64,000 bases of DNA from the NCBI GenBank assembly GCA_035610835.1, contig CM069458.1, positions 32,947,449 through 33,011,448 on the forward strand. The letters run 5' to 3'. Each line of letters begins with the position of its first letter. The stretch's first letter is position 1. Made by a program: the position numbers and the translations under genes. Of the stretch, positions 20,501 to 29,175 are shown in pieces. The notes under the pieces are model-generated. The model searched no databases. It was given only the letters and a program-made list of their open reading frames with translations, and was not told the DNA's origin. This DNA is from Ophiura sarsii. Lineage: Eukaryota > Echinodermata > Ophiuroidea > Amphilepidida > Ophiuridae.

Positions 20501-22958
20501 TTATAGATCTATGTCTTTTTGGACTTCAATGCTGGATTAAAAAAAGAATTAAATTAAAATCATGTCATTGAGTGTGTTCGTTGAGCTGTAGAATTGGATT
20601 TGAGTGCTAACAGTCCAATATTATAAGTTAAGATAAATAATTGTGTCTATAATTCAGTCTTGAATTAGTACAACAAAGGCTTTTATATAACACTTGGAAA
20701 AATCCTTGTCATTTTATTGGTGGATTTTATGTCACATGACATGAAATATTTGTCCCATTTCTTTGATTTTACATCATACGTCATTAATCGTGCAATTTGG
20801 TTCCATTTGCCATGCAAATTAGGTCCATACATTTTGTACCATTGCACGCCTCGTGTTTTTTTCAGCAGGGCAACAGTTACTATACGTGTACGCGCTAATA
20901 TTGAACCGCGCCACGATTACGATGCGTTTGTTTTTATGACCAGCCTGTGTGTAGCGCAGTGTCTCCCAACAACTAATCTTCCGTTGAATTAAAAGTGCCA
21001 TGGCATAGCTGCTGGGAGCCAGGAGGCCTGTGGTTTGTTCTCTGCCTGCATACTTAGGCATACATCCCCTACAATATAGATACATAGGTGTATAAATAAA
21101 TTCAACTTTAATACCCTTGCAGGTTGGGATTGGTATGAAATTAAAGAGCTCATTTAAACTAAGAAAATGTATTTTAAATAAAGTCAAACGGACATTCTGT
21201 TTTGCGGAGATTCAGCTATTCAAATGTCGAGGAAATTCAGCCATGACATAGGAGTGAAAAAGATGTGTGGACTGCACAAATTCAATTTAGGGTGTATCCT
21301 TGGTGTAATTCATTCATGAGTTAGACTGGTATTAAGACTCTATTTAGGGGTTCAATAAGGTTTCGGAGTTGTTTATCTTGAATCGACAACAGTTAGACAG
21401 GTTTATTTTGCGTTGTCGATTCAAGATATGTTGTCGATTCAAGATAAACAACGACAAAGACCTTGTTGAACCCCGTTCAACCCCGTTCAACAACGACCAA
21501 ATATATTTACATCATTCAAATGTGAATATCGTTTTGGATAATTGATGAAAACAAGTAAAAAACTTGTTTTAATAGGCTTAATTTGATGTTAAAAAATGTT
21601 TACGTTTTATTATAATTATGCCCTTATTTGGACATCGTCCGTTCCCCGTAAATGGGCAAGGTAACTTCTGAATGGGCTGGGTTACAAAACGTAAACATTA
21701 GAGAAGACAAATTATTTCACAAGTAATTGTGAAATTTAAAATATTTTGTAAATAGCATTTTATTCACACACCACCTTTAACATTCAGAGAAAAATTAAAT
21801 CAAAAATGCGTTTAATTTACGCGACACAATTTGATACATGTTTATAGAATATATGTATCAAATCAAAACACATCCCTCCATTTCAATAGTGATACGGTCC
21901 ATAAAGATGAAAGCGAACGGTCCATAAAGATGAAAGCGAACACATTTTACAGCGATAATGCAAAACGGCGATTCTCTTGTGCTCTGCTCAGGTAGCGACC
22001 GTTCAGACTAAAATTGTGGCTTTAGGCCCCTTGCAATTAAATGTGAGTTTACTGTTGCGTTTTTGAAAAGCAGGACGAGGTGACTATTTAATATTAATAT
22101 TGTAATATTTTGGGGTAAAGTCACCGATTTAATATTGATCCAAGGTACGAATACAATTCAAATGCTGTTAATAATTATGTCCTACCACCACCTACTGCCT
22201 TGGCTTTGCATTTTGTTTCTTTTATAAAGGAGTCTAGGCCTACTCATATTTGCATCCCTATTTTGAATATTAATGAGATTTTTCGATCAATGTTTGTAAA
22301 AAAAAATTGTTACGCTAGCTCAGAGAATTTTAAGGTTGGCAATCGTAAACAAACCTGAAATATTACCCAGAATGCACTAGGAAACTCCAAAGAAGTTCGG
22401 CGGTTTTGATGTGACGTCATGCGCTGAAGCGATTGCGCAGTAATCAATTGTCGTGCCTACGAATATGCACACATTTCAATTCAATACAAAGCGACAGTTG
22501 CAAGTTTCGTGCAGAGTTTTTTACTTCCCAGAAATGTTTTCCTGCAGAATTAGTAATTACAATTGCATGAAGGATATAACCAAATTTAGGCAACGAAACT
22601 GTCACCTGTCACTGACTCGCGGTTGGCCTAAGGTGAGGAATAGGAATAGGTAGGATATTTGTAATTTGATCTACATTTCTTTTACAATTTACAATTTACA
22701 GGCTTGCCTCATAAGAAATCAAGAGTTTTTCCGACCATTCTCCAAAACACAAGTTTGCTTTTAAATGAGACTACTAAAGTGGAAAGCGTCAGGTTGGCAT
22801 AGTAACCAAGCAGTTGACTTGACAACAGCCGGGCCCAAAAAACTAATAAAAAGCTTATTTTTATAAAAATTATTTTCAGGATTGAAAAAATAGCCACTTT
22901 TATTGCTTTTTGAATCACATTTATACAAACTACCTACCTTTTCTTTGTTCTTATTCAT
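1776..22958 (-). CDS. TTLL9: TTLL9-type tubulin polyglutamylase gene, 12 exon positions, 3' end off window
   Basis: Known family role: TTLL9 is a tubulin-tyrosine-ligase-like glutamate ligase acting on axonemal tubulin in cilia and flagella. Seen: exons 22938-22958, 19790-19827, 19158-19241, then either 17600-17711 or 15473-15587, then 12998-13117, 8565-8699, 7970-8110, 7356-7443, 6688-6809, 4318-4451, 3447-3560 and 1776-1900. All have GT-AG borders and joins in phase, giving 411 codons plus one base. The TTL domain runs from about residue 22 to the end: [20 protein letters not shown], the ATP-grasp segment [15 protein letters not shown] (~145-160), [13 protein letters not shown] (~204-216), [11 protein letters not shown], and the metal-binding [19 protein letters not shown] (~333). 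Human TTLL9 is about 440 residues, so about 30 C-terminal codons lie left of base 1. Family assignment is strong; TTLL9 over TTLL1/6 rests on remembered similarity. Exons 1 and 2 are the least certain. Confidence 0.9.
1901..2399. other. TTLL9 intron 11, left part
   Basis: Contains one diverged array unit near 2145 and a (CA)n-like stretch near 2270-2330. Nothing else recognised. Confidence 0.5.
2400..3446. repeat. ~174-bp tandem array copying the exon 11 donor
   Basis: The motif cttacttgtttt (minus: AAAACAAGTAAG, exon end plus donor) recurs at 2567, 2742, 2916, 3090 and 3264, with the genuine donor at 3442 and a diverged unit at 2145. Periods are 174-178. Units share GATGTTCTCTGATCATAATA and ATCTGGGTGCGCTTCATACA. 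Confidence 0.9.
3447..3560 (-). CDS. TTLL9: TTLL9 exon 11 (metal-binding E-V-N segment)
   Basis: Acceptor TTATCACCAG, donor GTAAGA. It encodes [20 protein letters not shown], then [17 protein letters not shown] plus two bases. E and N of W-L-I-E-V-N coordinate Mg-ATP in the family. The last ~25 nt with the donor are copied in the 174-bp array at 2400-3446. Confidence 0.95.
4318..4451 (-). CDS. TTLL9: TTLL9 exon 10
   Basis: Acceptor CCCTTGCAG, donor GTAAGT. It encodes [20 protein letters not shown], then [20 protein letters not shown] and EALKP (last codon split). H-C-F-E-L-Y-G-Y-D precedes the metal-binding strand of the TTL fold. Confidence 0.95.
4452..6095. other. TTLL9 intron 9, unique part
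   Basis: Three loosely related segments at 4930-5250 (each with CACAGGTT) and a diverged unit of the 119-bp array at 5251-5370. No gene recognised. Confidence 0.5.
6096..6730. repeat. ~119-bp tandem array copying the exon 9 end and donor
   Basis: catacctgtt recurs at 6096, 6215, 6325, 6444, 6563 and, as the real donor, 6683. Each unit holds ~38-39 nt equivalent to the end of exon 9 plus GTATG. The unit next to the exon keeps the reading frame (...CTAKHDIEQ); the 6096 copy has lost one base. Confidence 0.92.
6688..6809 (-). CDS. TTLL9: TTLL9 exon 9
   Basis: Acceptor CCATCTAG, donor GTATGT. It has 122 nt: two bases plus 40 codons starting [20 protein letters not shown] and ending [10 protein letters not shown]. 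The last ~39 nt and the donor recur five times in the next intron as the 119-bp array. Confidence 0.93.
6810..7355. other. TTLL9 intron 8
   Basis: No repeat or gene recognised beyond the splice sites. Confidence 0.5.
7356..7443 (-). CDS. TTLL9: TTLL9 exon 8
   Basis: Acceptor TTTGTTACAG, donor GTATCC (weak). It has 29 codons plus one base: [20 protein letters not shown], then FSLDSIDDS. It joins exon 9 to give [12 protein letters not shown]. The residue after YR is Cys, where related enzymes normally have Asp or Glu. The weak donor was chosen because it alone restores the conserved Y-V-H-L-T-N joint. Confidence 0.88.
7970..8110 (-). CDS. TTLL9: TTLL9 exon 7
   Basis: Acceptor ...ATATAG, donor GTAAGT. 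It has 47 codons, phase 0: [20 protein letters not shown], then [20 protein letters not shown] and VYVLVIS. The [16 protein letters not shown] segment is near invariant in TTLL proteins. The first 106 nt and the acceptor are also present in two further copies upstream (8153-8448). Confidence 0.94.
8005..8448. repeat. 148-bp tandem triplication spanning exon 7 acceptor
   Basis: tgcgtccccctatcag starts at 8005, 8153 and 8301, an exact 148-bp period. Unit 1 is the genuine exon 7. Units 2 and 3 keep the acceptor and the first ~35 codons, then run into intron with no donor. Very few differences, so recent. Confidence 0.95.
8463..8499. repeat. (ATCA)n microsatellite
   Basis: About nine copies of ATCA/TCAA between the 148-bp array and exon 6. 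Confidence 0.9.
8565..8699 (-). CDS. TTLL9: TTLL9 exon 6 (ATP-grasp segment)
   Basis: Acceptor CATTTTCAG, donor GTTAGT (T at +3). It has 45 codons, phase 0 to 0, starting [15 protein letters not shown] and carrying [20 protein letters not shown], the nucleotide-binding lysine and glycine-rich segment of TTLL enzymes. Its acceptor sits inside the target-site duplication of the LINE inserted immediately upstream. Confidence 0.95.
8710..11112 (+). CDS. LINE ORF2 fragment: reverse transcriptase plus zinc-knuckle C-terminus
   Basis: One open frame of about 800 codons; the upstream endonuclease is absent because the element is 5'-truncated. RT landmarks in order: [28 protein letters not shown], catalytic [17 protein letters not shown], catalytic YADD, and [10 protein letters not shown]. 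Near the end, [18 protein letters not shown] has the C-x2-C-x8-H-x4-C layout of LINE C-terminal knuckles. The uninterrupted frame implies a recent insertion. L1/Tx1 placement is from motif spelling and needs a tree. Confidence 0.88.
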   Translation, partial: EGNVTQVELFNVLNKMPKNKSPGNDGLSCEWYLQFWNKIGVFLVKVLNRGLRRGQMSSSQRQADITLIEKEGKDRCNLKNWRPISLLNVDYKMVSKALAMRVESVIHKLIHIDQSGFVKGRNIAESVRTIQDIIDYTKYKNIPGLLLFLDFEKAFDSLEWNFIFAALKHFNFGPDFVNHVKALYSNISSCILNNGLTSKYFSVHRGVRQGDPLSSFLFILAIELLSNSIRGNPLISGILINNIELKLIQYADDTTCVMDGVDSANTLLKLLDSFTKVSGLKLNASKSKGLWIGSKRMSIDKPLNINWPTKPIKALGVFFSYDEKAAEDMNFGPKLKQVKTILNIWKGRRLTIAGKIILIKTFALSKFIYLASVCHIPDYIIQQIDKVIYEFLWKGGKGLIKRRTLIGDIDEGGLKMIDVKSIFKAQKIKWVNKYLNTSAAWKSILNEYIAPFGGELIFHCNIHPTQIHKWNNIPIFYKDMLKSYFDFIMPDKNGHLQQCVWNNQYICINHKPFSYKHFSRCGMNMISDLYNTNGKIIPFDVWTKRGVANKYYMNWRSIVDAIPASWKQDFKSGFKRDLCKKKGFILTHENNESHIDNMTSKIIYRILVQKIQEPPTSQVKYKNELNVFDNEWSSIYLMPFKACHDVRTRIFQYKINLNCLMTNSRLFKMKIVDNVNCTLCSNFPETLKHIFWDCAHAINIWDEFKIWFDFNMNFNIVLDYKKILVGIGKGGDCSALINLCLILIKKVIYDSRYQNRIPSILAFKYLIKFHYKLEKQISTSNNTMYKFIDKWTKLEKFCEE
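8710..11297 (+). mobile_element. 5'-truncated L1/Tx1-like LINE inserted at TTLL9 exon 6 acceptor
   Basis: It begins just upstream of the reverse-transcriptase domain and ends with an A-rich tail after an AATAAA near 11269. Flanks GACTGAAAATG (8698-8708) and GACTGAAAGTG (11298-11308) are a target-site duplication with one mismatch, as expected from target-primed reverse transcription. It is antisense to TTLL9. Confidence 0.88.
11298..11309. repeat. Distal half of LINE target-site duplication, old TTLL9 acceptor
   Basis: Minus strand reads GTTGCACTTTCAG|TC and then runs into the LINE A-tail. This is the presumed original polypyrimidine tract and 3' splice site of exon 6, now a decoy 2.6 kb upstream of the exon. 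Confidence 0.7.
11310..12264. other. TTLL9 intron 5, right part
   Basis: Contains short inverted and direct repeats of the type ATATCGACAT near 11740-12110. No gene recognised. Confidence 0.4.
12265..12340 (-). pseudogene. Decayed copy of TTLL9 exon 5 3' half
   Basis: On the minus strand a segment resembling the end of exon 5 is followed by a good donor, GTAAGT. One frame is open and reads [20 protein letters not shown], comparable to the exon 5 end [11 protein letters not shown]. The first half of the exon is not recognisable. The nearest acceptor (TTTCAG near 12357) gives the wrong phase for exon 4 or exon 5. It is therefore most likely a partial exon duplication that has lost function. 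Confidence 0.55.
12998..13117 (-). CDS. TTLL9: TTLL9 exon 5
   Basis: Acceptor CTATCTTTAG, donor GTGAGT. It has 40 codons, phase 0 to 0: [20 protein letters not shown], then [20 protein letters not shown]. The L-x-R-K-x-L-M-V-K-N segment and the F-F-P-M-T-F strand are TTLL landmarks. Skipping exon 4 would join exon 3 to this one as GAC TGA, a stop. Confidence 0.93.
13118..14443. other. TTLL9 intron 4, unique part
   Basis: No gene or clear repeat boundary seen. The minus-strand open frame at 13327-13623 shows no family features. Confidence 0.4.
14452..15020. mobile_element. hAT-like non-autonomous element with 8-bp TSD
   Basis: TSD CACTGAAG at 14444-14451 and 15021-15028. TIR of ~45 bp starts CCCGGGGTGCTCAGT. 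The interior has repeated TTAGGGTATC-like motifs. A solo end lies at 37205-37241. Confidence 0.82.
15071..15203. mobile_element. Foldback element, ~58-bp arms
   Basis: Starts CACTGCAAATTATGAG and ends with its reverse complement. The arms differ by a few bases around a short loop. Confidence 0.7.
15230..15444. mobile_element. TTAACCCCCTG MITE, copy 1
   Basis: TTAA at both ends, TIR TTAACCCCCTG. The same element lies in opposite orientation at 57465-57674. It sits 28 bp from exon 4A. Confidence 0.82.
15473..15587 (-). CDS. TTLL9: TTLL9 exon 4, version A (downstream alternative)
   Basis: Acceptor TTGTAG, donor GTAAGA. It is 115 nt: one base plus 38 codons beginning [20 protein letters not shown] and ending [10 protein letters not shown]. 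It has one codon more than version B near its start. No stops, and key residues are kept (W-A-D, F-D, [12 protein letters not shown]). Phase 2 in, 0 out, so it replaces B without changing frame. Confidence 0.88.
16035..16414. mobile_element. Long-hairpin MITE with TTAA borders
   Basis: Arms of ~180 bp fold about AAACTGTCGGAATTCCGACA (centre ~16216). Ends TTAAAGGTATATTATGTGAT and TTAAAGGCATATTATGTGAT (reverse strand). Confidence 0.85.
16415..17599. other. TTLL9 intron between exons 4B and 4A, right part
   Basis: A GGTTCGATTCC box-B-like motif at 16888-16898 without a convincing box A. No gene recognised. Confidence 0.4.
17600..17711 (-). CDS. TTLL9: TTLL9 exon 4, version B (upstream alternative)
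   Basis: Acceptor TGCATTCAG, donor GTCAGG (weaker than consensus). It is 112 nt: one base plus 37 codons beginning [20 protein letters not shown] and ending [10 protein letters not shown]. It is an intact version of the exon found again at 15473-15587. Phase 2 in, phase 0 out. Splicing B directly to A would read AGA TGA, an immediate stop. Confidence 0.88.
18235..18435. mobile_element. CAGG-ended MITE, 5-bp TSD
   Basis: Ends CAGGCCCGTAAG and CTTACGGCCCTG, flanks CCTGC on both sides, interior G-run/C-run. Same end type as 39-1292 and 42272-44974. Confidence 0.65.
19158..19241 (-). CDS. TTLL9: TTLL9 exon 3
   Basis: Acceptor GTGCAG, donor GTAAGT. It encodes [20 protein letters not shown] followed by KGWVEVK and the first two bases of a Glu codon. 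This is the start of the TTL fold, and the W-V-E-V-K stretch matches the family pattern just before the (E/D)FDFYW segment. It ends in phase 2, which matters for the alternative exons 4. Confidence 0.9.
19790..19827 (-). CDS. TTLL9: TTLL9 exon 2 (38 nt)
   Basis: Acceptor ...GTTGTGCAG, donor GTAAGC. It encodes [12 protein letters not shown] plus two bases that complete a Gly codon with exon 3. Phases fit both neighbours. The N-terminus of this family is poorly conserved, so support is splice sites and phase only. The acceptor could also be 3 nt further in. Confidence 0.5.
19921..20274. mobile_element. TTAA-flanked MITE (TTAAAGGTRKATGTTCC ends)
   Basis: TTAA at both borders with matching termini. 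A diverged relative of the interior appears at about 47070-47220 in THAP intron 2. Confidence 0.65.
20275..22937. other. TTLL9 intron 1
   Basis: Holds a 40-bp inverted repeat at 21349-21472 (GTTGTCGATTCAAGAT), a 23-bp direct duplication at 21896-21943 (GGTCCATAAAGATGAAAGCG), and a TGACGTCA with GATTGCGCAG at 22411-22440. Open frames here look like chance. Confidence 0.45.
22938..22958 (-). CDS. TTLL9: TTLL9 exon 1 (start codon, 7 codons)
   Basis: ATG at 22958-22956 opens MNKNKEK, then a GTAGGT donor. Phase 0 joins exactly to the proposed exon 2. Chosen because it is a short Lys-rich start like other TTLL9 N-termini and the only ATG I found upstream with a good donor in the right phase. Transcript evidence would settle it. 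Confidence 0.5.
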
Positions 22959-25760
22959 CTTGCTAGACTAGATATCATCATGAAATATTTAAATTTTGTA
23001 CCAATTTTACAGAAAACTTGGTAAAACGACGTTCTGCTGTGCTGTGCTGTGAAAACATTTGATTTTTGTTGATCAATCAATCAATCAATTATGAGGTCAA
23101 AGGTCAATTTCACTTTTACAGTTGCCGTTTCCTTTTTAACAAAATACAGTCACTGGAATCGGTAAACGAAAAATATACCATTTGTTAAACCATAAATCCT
23201 CTCCAGTATTTATGGTTAAACACTACGGTACATAATTGTAGCAGAGAGATGTTATTATTAGGGAGTGTTCAGAAATACTTGGTGGGGGTGGGGGGTGGGG
23301 GGGGCTGGGCAACTGAAATGTTTCGGTGTCGAAACTTTTTTGACCTCCCCTTTTGCCTTTACAAATTGCAAAACTTTTTGACCCCCCCGCTTAACAATTT
23401 TAAAAACTTTATTGACCCCCCCCCCCCCCCCCCCCCCCCCTCCCCCACCTTCTATTTCATGTAGACAAAGACCTGTTGGCTTCTTTTTATGACGCTGGCG
23501 GTCCGGACCATCCCACAATTTACCACATTTCAGATTCACTCAACATGAATGCCTCTTTTTGCTTGAAAAAGGTTGAATGAAAATTTGCGCATAGCGCGCA
23601 GAAATTGCTGTACAAAATGCATTCGAAAACTTGAAAACGTGCGAAGCACGTAAACAATTGTGATTATCTCGTTAATGACCACCTTTTTCAATGGTACTTT
23701 GTTGAAATTGTGGAAAGTTTCATTTTGTATAGGCCTACAGGTTCCGCAGGTCGCACAATTTGCAGCGGGTCGGTCCGGACATTGCCCTACCTTATCATGA
23801 TCTAAGTTTCATTTTACACCCCAATGAAAATGTCCTCTTCATTACTCTTTAAATTGTTAATGTTTCTAAAATGAAAGTTCACAAAAATATTCTTGTGTAG
23901 TAGGATTAATTTGCTTGCTACACAAATTGACTTTCTGCTGACACCTCTTGCCTTTTTAAAACTGAATTATTATAAACTAAAGTGCGCGTAGCGCGCAATT
24001 TATTTTGGTCCAACCAGGCGTTATATTATCCATTTGGCCAAACTTTTTTGACCCCCCCCCCCCCTTTAATGTACCAAAAACCTTTTGGTCCCCCCTTTGG
24101 GTAACTTCAAACTTTTTTACGGACAATTTTAATGAATTTATATTGTGAGCAAAGGATGGATGTATAATTTACAGAATTTCTTAAGGTTTCCATTTCCATA
24201 CATCGTCAAATTTAAAGGGTCCCTTTAATTTTGATCGGGACCCGCAAGTCTTTCCAATTTGAAACCGGCGTCACAAAGTGAGAGGCCCAGGACGCGCAGA
24301 CGCGTCAGAATGCGATCCCTGATGACCCGCGTCACCCGTATACTCTCCATGGTCATCAGCTCAAGCACGTCAACCAAACACAAGGTAATTTTGTAATATT
24401 TATTAACACACACCAACATGTTTATATCAGCAATAAGAAACATGTTGGGGTGTTAATAATTATACAACAAATATCTCTATAAACGTGTTGTAGTGTTTAT
24501 GCAAACGTTTATCGTATGCAATGCCTCCTATACCTTTACACGTAAAATATAAAAATAAACGTGTTGAAGTGTTTATTAAGTATTATCAGAAATATAAACG
24601 CTTCTTTTTACAGTGTATTTAACTGGAGATTGCAAAGTTAAACCCATCAACGGCTTTATGGAGTAACAAAGCTGAACGACCCTAAATAACGCGCCTCTTG
24701 ATGATCCCCCTCCAAAGCCCCTGGGAAATGGGGGGGTACTGGGGTGCTGCAGCACCCCCATGTTTTTTCAAGGTGCACAGCACCCCCTAAGATTTCAAGA
24801 TTTTTGAAAAAATGAACAGTGTGTGTCCAATAATAAGCTCAAGAGCTGGAGCCTGGAGGGAAGGGGGTAGGTTCACTAATCTATATTGTATTATAGGTTT
24901 TTCCCAGCCAATTTGAAAATGTTATCAACCAAATTAGCCTTCCAGTATTCAAATTCGCGCTAAATTGAATGATTATCTAAACGCATATTTCTATTTCCTT
25001 ATAACAGCATTCAATTTCATTTACGTGAATTCTATTTCATTTTAACATCGACCAATTTCATTTTCAAGTATAGGTTAGTTCCCAGTCGATTTAAAACTTA
25101 CTTCATTCTATTTAGTATTTCTGTAGTTTCAATTCACGCTAAATTGGTTGAACGGATTTAGTATAATGTCAATTTCCATATAAAGTCATTCAATTAAGTA
25201 ATATCAGCATTCAATTAAGTAATATCAGCATTCAATCACACTATCCATTCAAGTCAGTTGACAATAGAAGCATTCAATATAGTATATCCATCACGCTATT
25301 CGATATAACTGCAAACCAATTCATGGAGGATTAGTGCAGCTGTCATATCGTGAATTCAATTACATTTCTGTGCAAACAATTACCATATTATTGCATTCTA
25401 TTTAGTAACATATGTTGAGCAATCAAATTCCAAAAATATGTGTAACTCTTTGGCAAAGATATCATCAAACCATAGATTGTAAGGTTCTTTTCTACAGCAA
25501 TCCTCCTATCCAACTGAATATCACGCAATGGCAGCCGCTAATCCGCCTCTACCTCCTCCGCCTCCACCTCCTCCGCCTCCACCTCCCACCCCCACTCCCC
25601 CCCCCCCCTCCTCCCCGTGCTATACATGGGGGCGACAGGCCCGGCCCCCTCCACCAAAATAAAAGGGGGAAAAAAGGAAAAAAAGAGGAACAAAAGGGAA
25701 AGAGAGAGGAAGAAGAGGGGACAAAAAGTTCGAAAATTGAACAAAAATCCAATTCTGAGG
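22959..25760. other. 5' of TTLL9: probable promoter side plus low complexity
   Basis: The TTLL9 5' UTR and promoter should lie just right of 22958. A GTTGCC half X-box is at 23121. Poly-C/poly-G at 23281-23310 and 23417-23440. CATTCAATT-like degenerate repeats at 24900-25400 and CCTCCGCCTCCACCTC at 25540-25590. No other gene seen. Confidence 0.4.
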
Positions 25761-25860
25761 NNNNNNNNNNNNNNNNNNNNNNNNNNNNNNNNNNNNNNNN
25801 NNNNNNNNNNNNNNNNNNNNNNNNNNNNNNNNNNNNNNNNNNNNNNNNNNNNNNNNNNNN
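25761..25860. other. Assembly gap (100 N)
   Basis: Run of N, probably a gap of unknown true size, flanked by low-complexity sequence resembling the repeats at 42330-42640. Confidence 1.
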
Positions 25861-27142
25861 TAGAAACACCATTTCCATCACTTATAAGCAAAAAACCGGG
25901 TGAAATTACGATATTTAGAACTTTTTTGGCGAAGATTTCTATGATATTTCACTGTCCATCGAATACGGCGGGATTTTGAGGTCGGCCATGTTTGGTGACG
26001 TCATTGTGACGTCATTCGTGGGATGTTTGTACTTGTTTTAGTATGTATGGATAGAGGGAACCTCTAGCTATAACATGGTACCCAAATAAGCATACACTGC
26101 ATTTCGGATTGGATTTTGTTAGAGGGTGGTAACCCCGATGGTAACAACCCCCATCTCCGGAGTAACCTTTCTATTCATTGCAAACTGTAAAGTGGCACAA
26201 CGTCGACTTTAGGTAGCTTTAGTTAATTGGTCATATCTCAAGATTGACAAAACCAAATCAGATGAAATGAACGGAATATGAAAGCTAACCGTTATGGCTA
26301 TCAATATGTATACAATTGTTACACCAAATTCTATAAGTTCACGGTCAATAAGCTAGGTAAACACGTGCACGGTTTTTTTTGAGACACCCTGTAGTGTGAT
26401 AGGCATTATGACAACTTACATGGACCATTTTTCGAGCGCGTTTTGTGTCAAACGTCCCCCACCCCACCCACCCGAAAATCCCCCCCCCCCCCCCCCCCCC
26501 CCGGTCCCGCCCCCTGAAAAATATCCTAGCTACGCCACTAGGCATTGCCGGCAACACGGCCTGGACCTGGTGATGATTGAGTCACTGGCAATGTGACGTG
26601 TGCACACGCGCGGTCAAGAGGGCGCTGAGTGAGGGCCAGCATTAGCAAGTCACCATTTGACCCGACTCATGGACTCAAGGGAGAGCAATGACTTAAAAAC
26701 ACAATCCTCGCTTTAGAGGGGAGTGTGAATGCAAGCAGAAATAAATGAAGAGTATCATAAAGAAAATTGTGTCAGAACAAAACATTCGCTTTCAGTCATA
26801 GTTATATATTGTACATGATTATTTACATAAACAAACTCCCCTGAACATTTGAGTTAAAGGTCCCAAATAGGAATATTTTGTATCTAATTAAGAATAGACG
26901 AAGACCTATCACATCAAAGTCAACCAGGGGCAACAACTAGGCCTATAGTAATGGAGTATAGGCGTGGTGAGCGACGGGACTATACAACGTGCGCAAACAC
27001 ATGTGAGTGAGTTGTTCCTTGCATGGTATGGTATATACGGTCAAGTGCATTGTCACAGGCAGCGTATAGATAATTGGAAACTATGATTCAGCTGTTTTAT
27101 TGGTTGACAGGATTGTGCGTTTACGGTGTGGGTGGCTTCTAG
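25861..27142. other. Intergenic, repeat fragments
   Basis: Contains paired TGACGTCA motifs near 25998-26015 and a poly-C tract at 26480-26500. The fragment end CTAGCTACGCCACT near 26526-26540 is of a type common at the ends of marine invertebrate transposons. No gene seen. Confidence 0.45.
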
Positions 27143-27269
27143 AAATAGGGCTTCCCAAATTGTCAAGTACACTTGGTTTCATTGGTTCACACGGGGATTC
27201 ACAGAATTCTGTGAATCCCCGTGTGAACCAATGAAACCAAGTGTATTGACAATTTGGGAAGCCCTATTT
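27143..27269. repeat. 127-bp near-perfect palindrome
   Basis: Arms fold about ACAGAATTCTGT at 27201-27212 with essentially no spacer. Only one or two mismatches per 63-bp arm. Confidence 0.9.
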
Positions 27270-29040
27270 AACACAATGCTACCAAGCACACACTGGATCC
27301 ATGATGTGACTAGCTGAGCTTGCTAGAACCTAAATAAGAGTGATCTCTGCAAGAGCGTATTAAATGAACGGCCAGTACTGGTTTGTTTCATAATCTGAAA
27401 TAGTCTAATACTCACTTCGCGAGAAAAATAGATTGTGACTTCGATCTAAAATGACTTTCTAGGTATAGCCTCTTCCCAGCCAACACGTATGCATGGGCCC
27501 TTTATGTGGTCAGCCTATGGAACCCTGATATGTCACTTACCCAAACGTATAGCCCATTATGGCGCTTGTAAAGTTGTAAAACCCATATGGGACCCATGTG
27601 GCCAGCACGCACATAACCTTGCCCTCATCGGCCCTGATTGCCCACATGTAGCCGTATGGGCCCCATGGATCTGTGCTTGGATTGTAGCATGGACTTTATA
27701 AATCCATGGTTCATGGTTGTAGTGAGTCAAAACTTTAGCCACATTTACCGATGATTTGCCTCATGTTTGGCAATCGTGTGGCAAATATGATGCAAAACAA
27801 AGTTGTTATAATTGTTATGCATGTACTTTTTGCCATGGTATTTTTCACATTATGAAGTCAGCCGAGAAAACTTCGTTCTTTTTTCACGTGCCTCACTCAT
27901 TGGAATTACAACGAAAAAACCCCAGATCAATCCATTTACTGGTTTACGCCAACGTGAATATGCCGGGTAACAAGATTTTTTTTCGATCTTTTTTTATTAA
28001 TGCTCACGCCCTCTATTGATATTTTAATACCAATAAGATAAACATCGGCCATTTTCATGTTTTCCGGCTGCGGAAGGTTCGCTATTTGTGCCGTAAGTAA
28101 TGTATGATTCCTTATGATTTGGTTTCGAAATGAAATATAGGTATCCGTACAGTAGAAACGGACAGCTTGTGACTTTGCATAGTGTTGTAAAACACCTGAA
28201 ACAACCGCGTATTTGTGCACTGCCGTGAGTGGTAGCACATTATTTTACTTTGTTTATGTTTACAAGGCTGACATCGAAGTGAGGTACTCTGGCGAGCACA
28301 ACGTGTTCGTGTACAGCGGGGAGTATGCAGTGATGTGAACCGTAAGAAATGGAGGCACGAAAATGGGTTATCACAGGGGCCTCCTCCCCCCCTAAAAAAT
28401 TATACACTCTCAATCTCATGCTCCCGGGAGTCCTGGTCTATGCGAATATCGTACATAAGCAATGCATATGCTTGCGAATAGAAGTGTACTATACATTGTT
28501 GTAATTATTTGAGGATTCATTATAATACAAGCTTACAAAACTGATTTATTTTAATTTTTAAAAACCACATGGCCAAGTTGATTTGGGTGTTTTTTTATGG
28601 GTGTATCACCATTTGCAGGCATTGCCAGTGGCAGTTGTCATTGAGCTAGTAAATAATAGACCAGTAATAAATAAATTAATAGGATACAGCATACAGCTAT
28701 AAAAATAGGGTCTTCAATTTTCTAGCGAATTCAAACCCTTGCCAATTTACCTTACATGCCTTACCATAATTGAGGACCATAGTGCTAAAAGTGGGTTAAG
28801 TCACATTGAGAAAAATGGTAAAAACTGGGTTTCATTGTGTCCATGTGTGGACTTGACCCACTCGGGTTTTACCTCCCATGGCTTCTTACACAGCTTTAAC
28901 GCATGGCTTAACTTTAACATTTGAACAGAGGGTGCAGAGATCCTCCTTGTAGCAGAAAACTGATACTAACTACAATTTCACAAGATTGTGACTTAACCCT
29001 CTTTTAGATCTAGGGTCCTCAATTTACCAACATATAATTA
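27270..29040. other. Intergenic, possible promoter inside
   Basis: No coding exon recognised. A CpG-richer patch lies at 28040-28340 (see separate entry). Confidence 0.4.
28040..28092 (+). promoter_or_regulatory. Possible 5' noncoding exon or promoter patch for the THAP gene
   Basis: CGGCCATTTTCATG (YY1-like), CGGAAGG (ETS-like) and a strong donor GCC|GTAAGT at 28093. It lies 6.5 kb upstream of THAP exon 1, whose own start looks like an internal acceptor. Position and motifs only; no direct evidence. Confidence 0.25.
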
Positions 29041-29048
29041 AGAAATGA

Positions 29049-29175
29049 AAATGGGCAATCCTGTATTTTAGGAGGATAAATTGATTTGACAGAATACTTC
29101 ATGAATATAGTCAAATTGATGTAGTAAACAGTTTATTCCTTCAAATCAATTTTATCCTCCTAAAATACAGGATGA
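29049..29175. repeat. Foldback element
   Basis: Arms ATCCTGTATTTTAGGAGGAT and its reverse complement separated by ~75 bp. Confidence 0.7.

Noticed and set aside
20717..21187. Overlapping open frames on both strands
   Set aside because: No family motifs, no splice context, and both strands are open over the same bases; chance frames in TTLL9 intron 1.
22453..22653. Plus-strand open frame after a TGACGTCA-containing patch, with a donor-like GTGAGG
   Set aside because: Would be antisense inside TTLL9 intron 1. Translation shows no recognisable domain and no downstream exon was found.
25412..25979. Long frames of Pro/Arg/Lys-rich protein around the gap
   Set aside because: They derive from CCTCC/GGAGG low-complexity sequence and pass through the N run.
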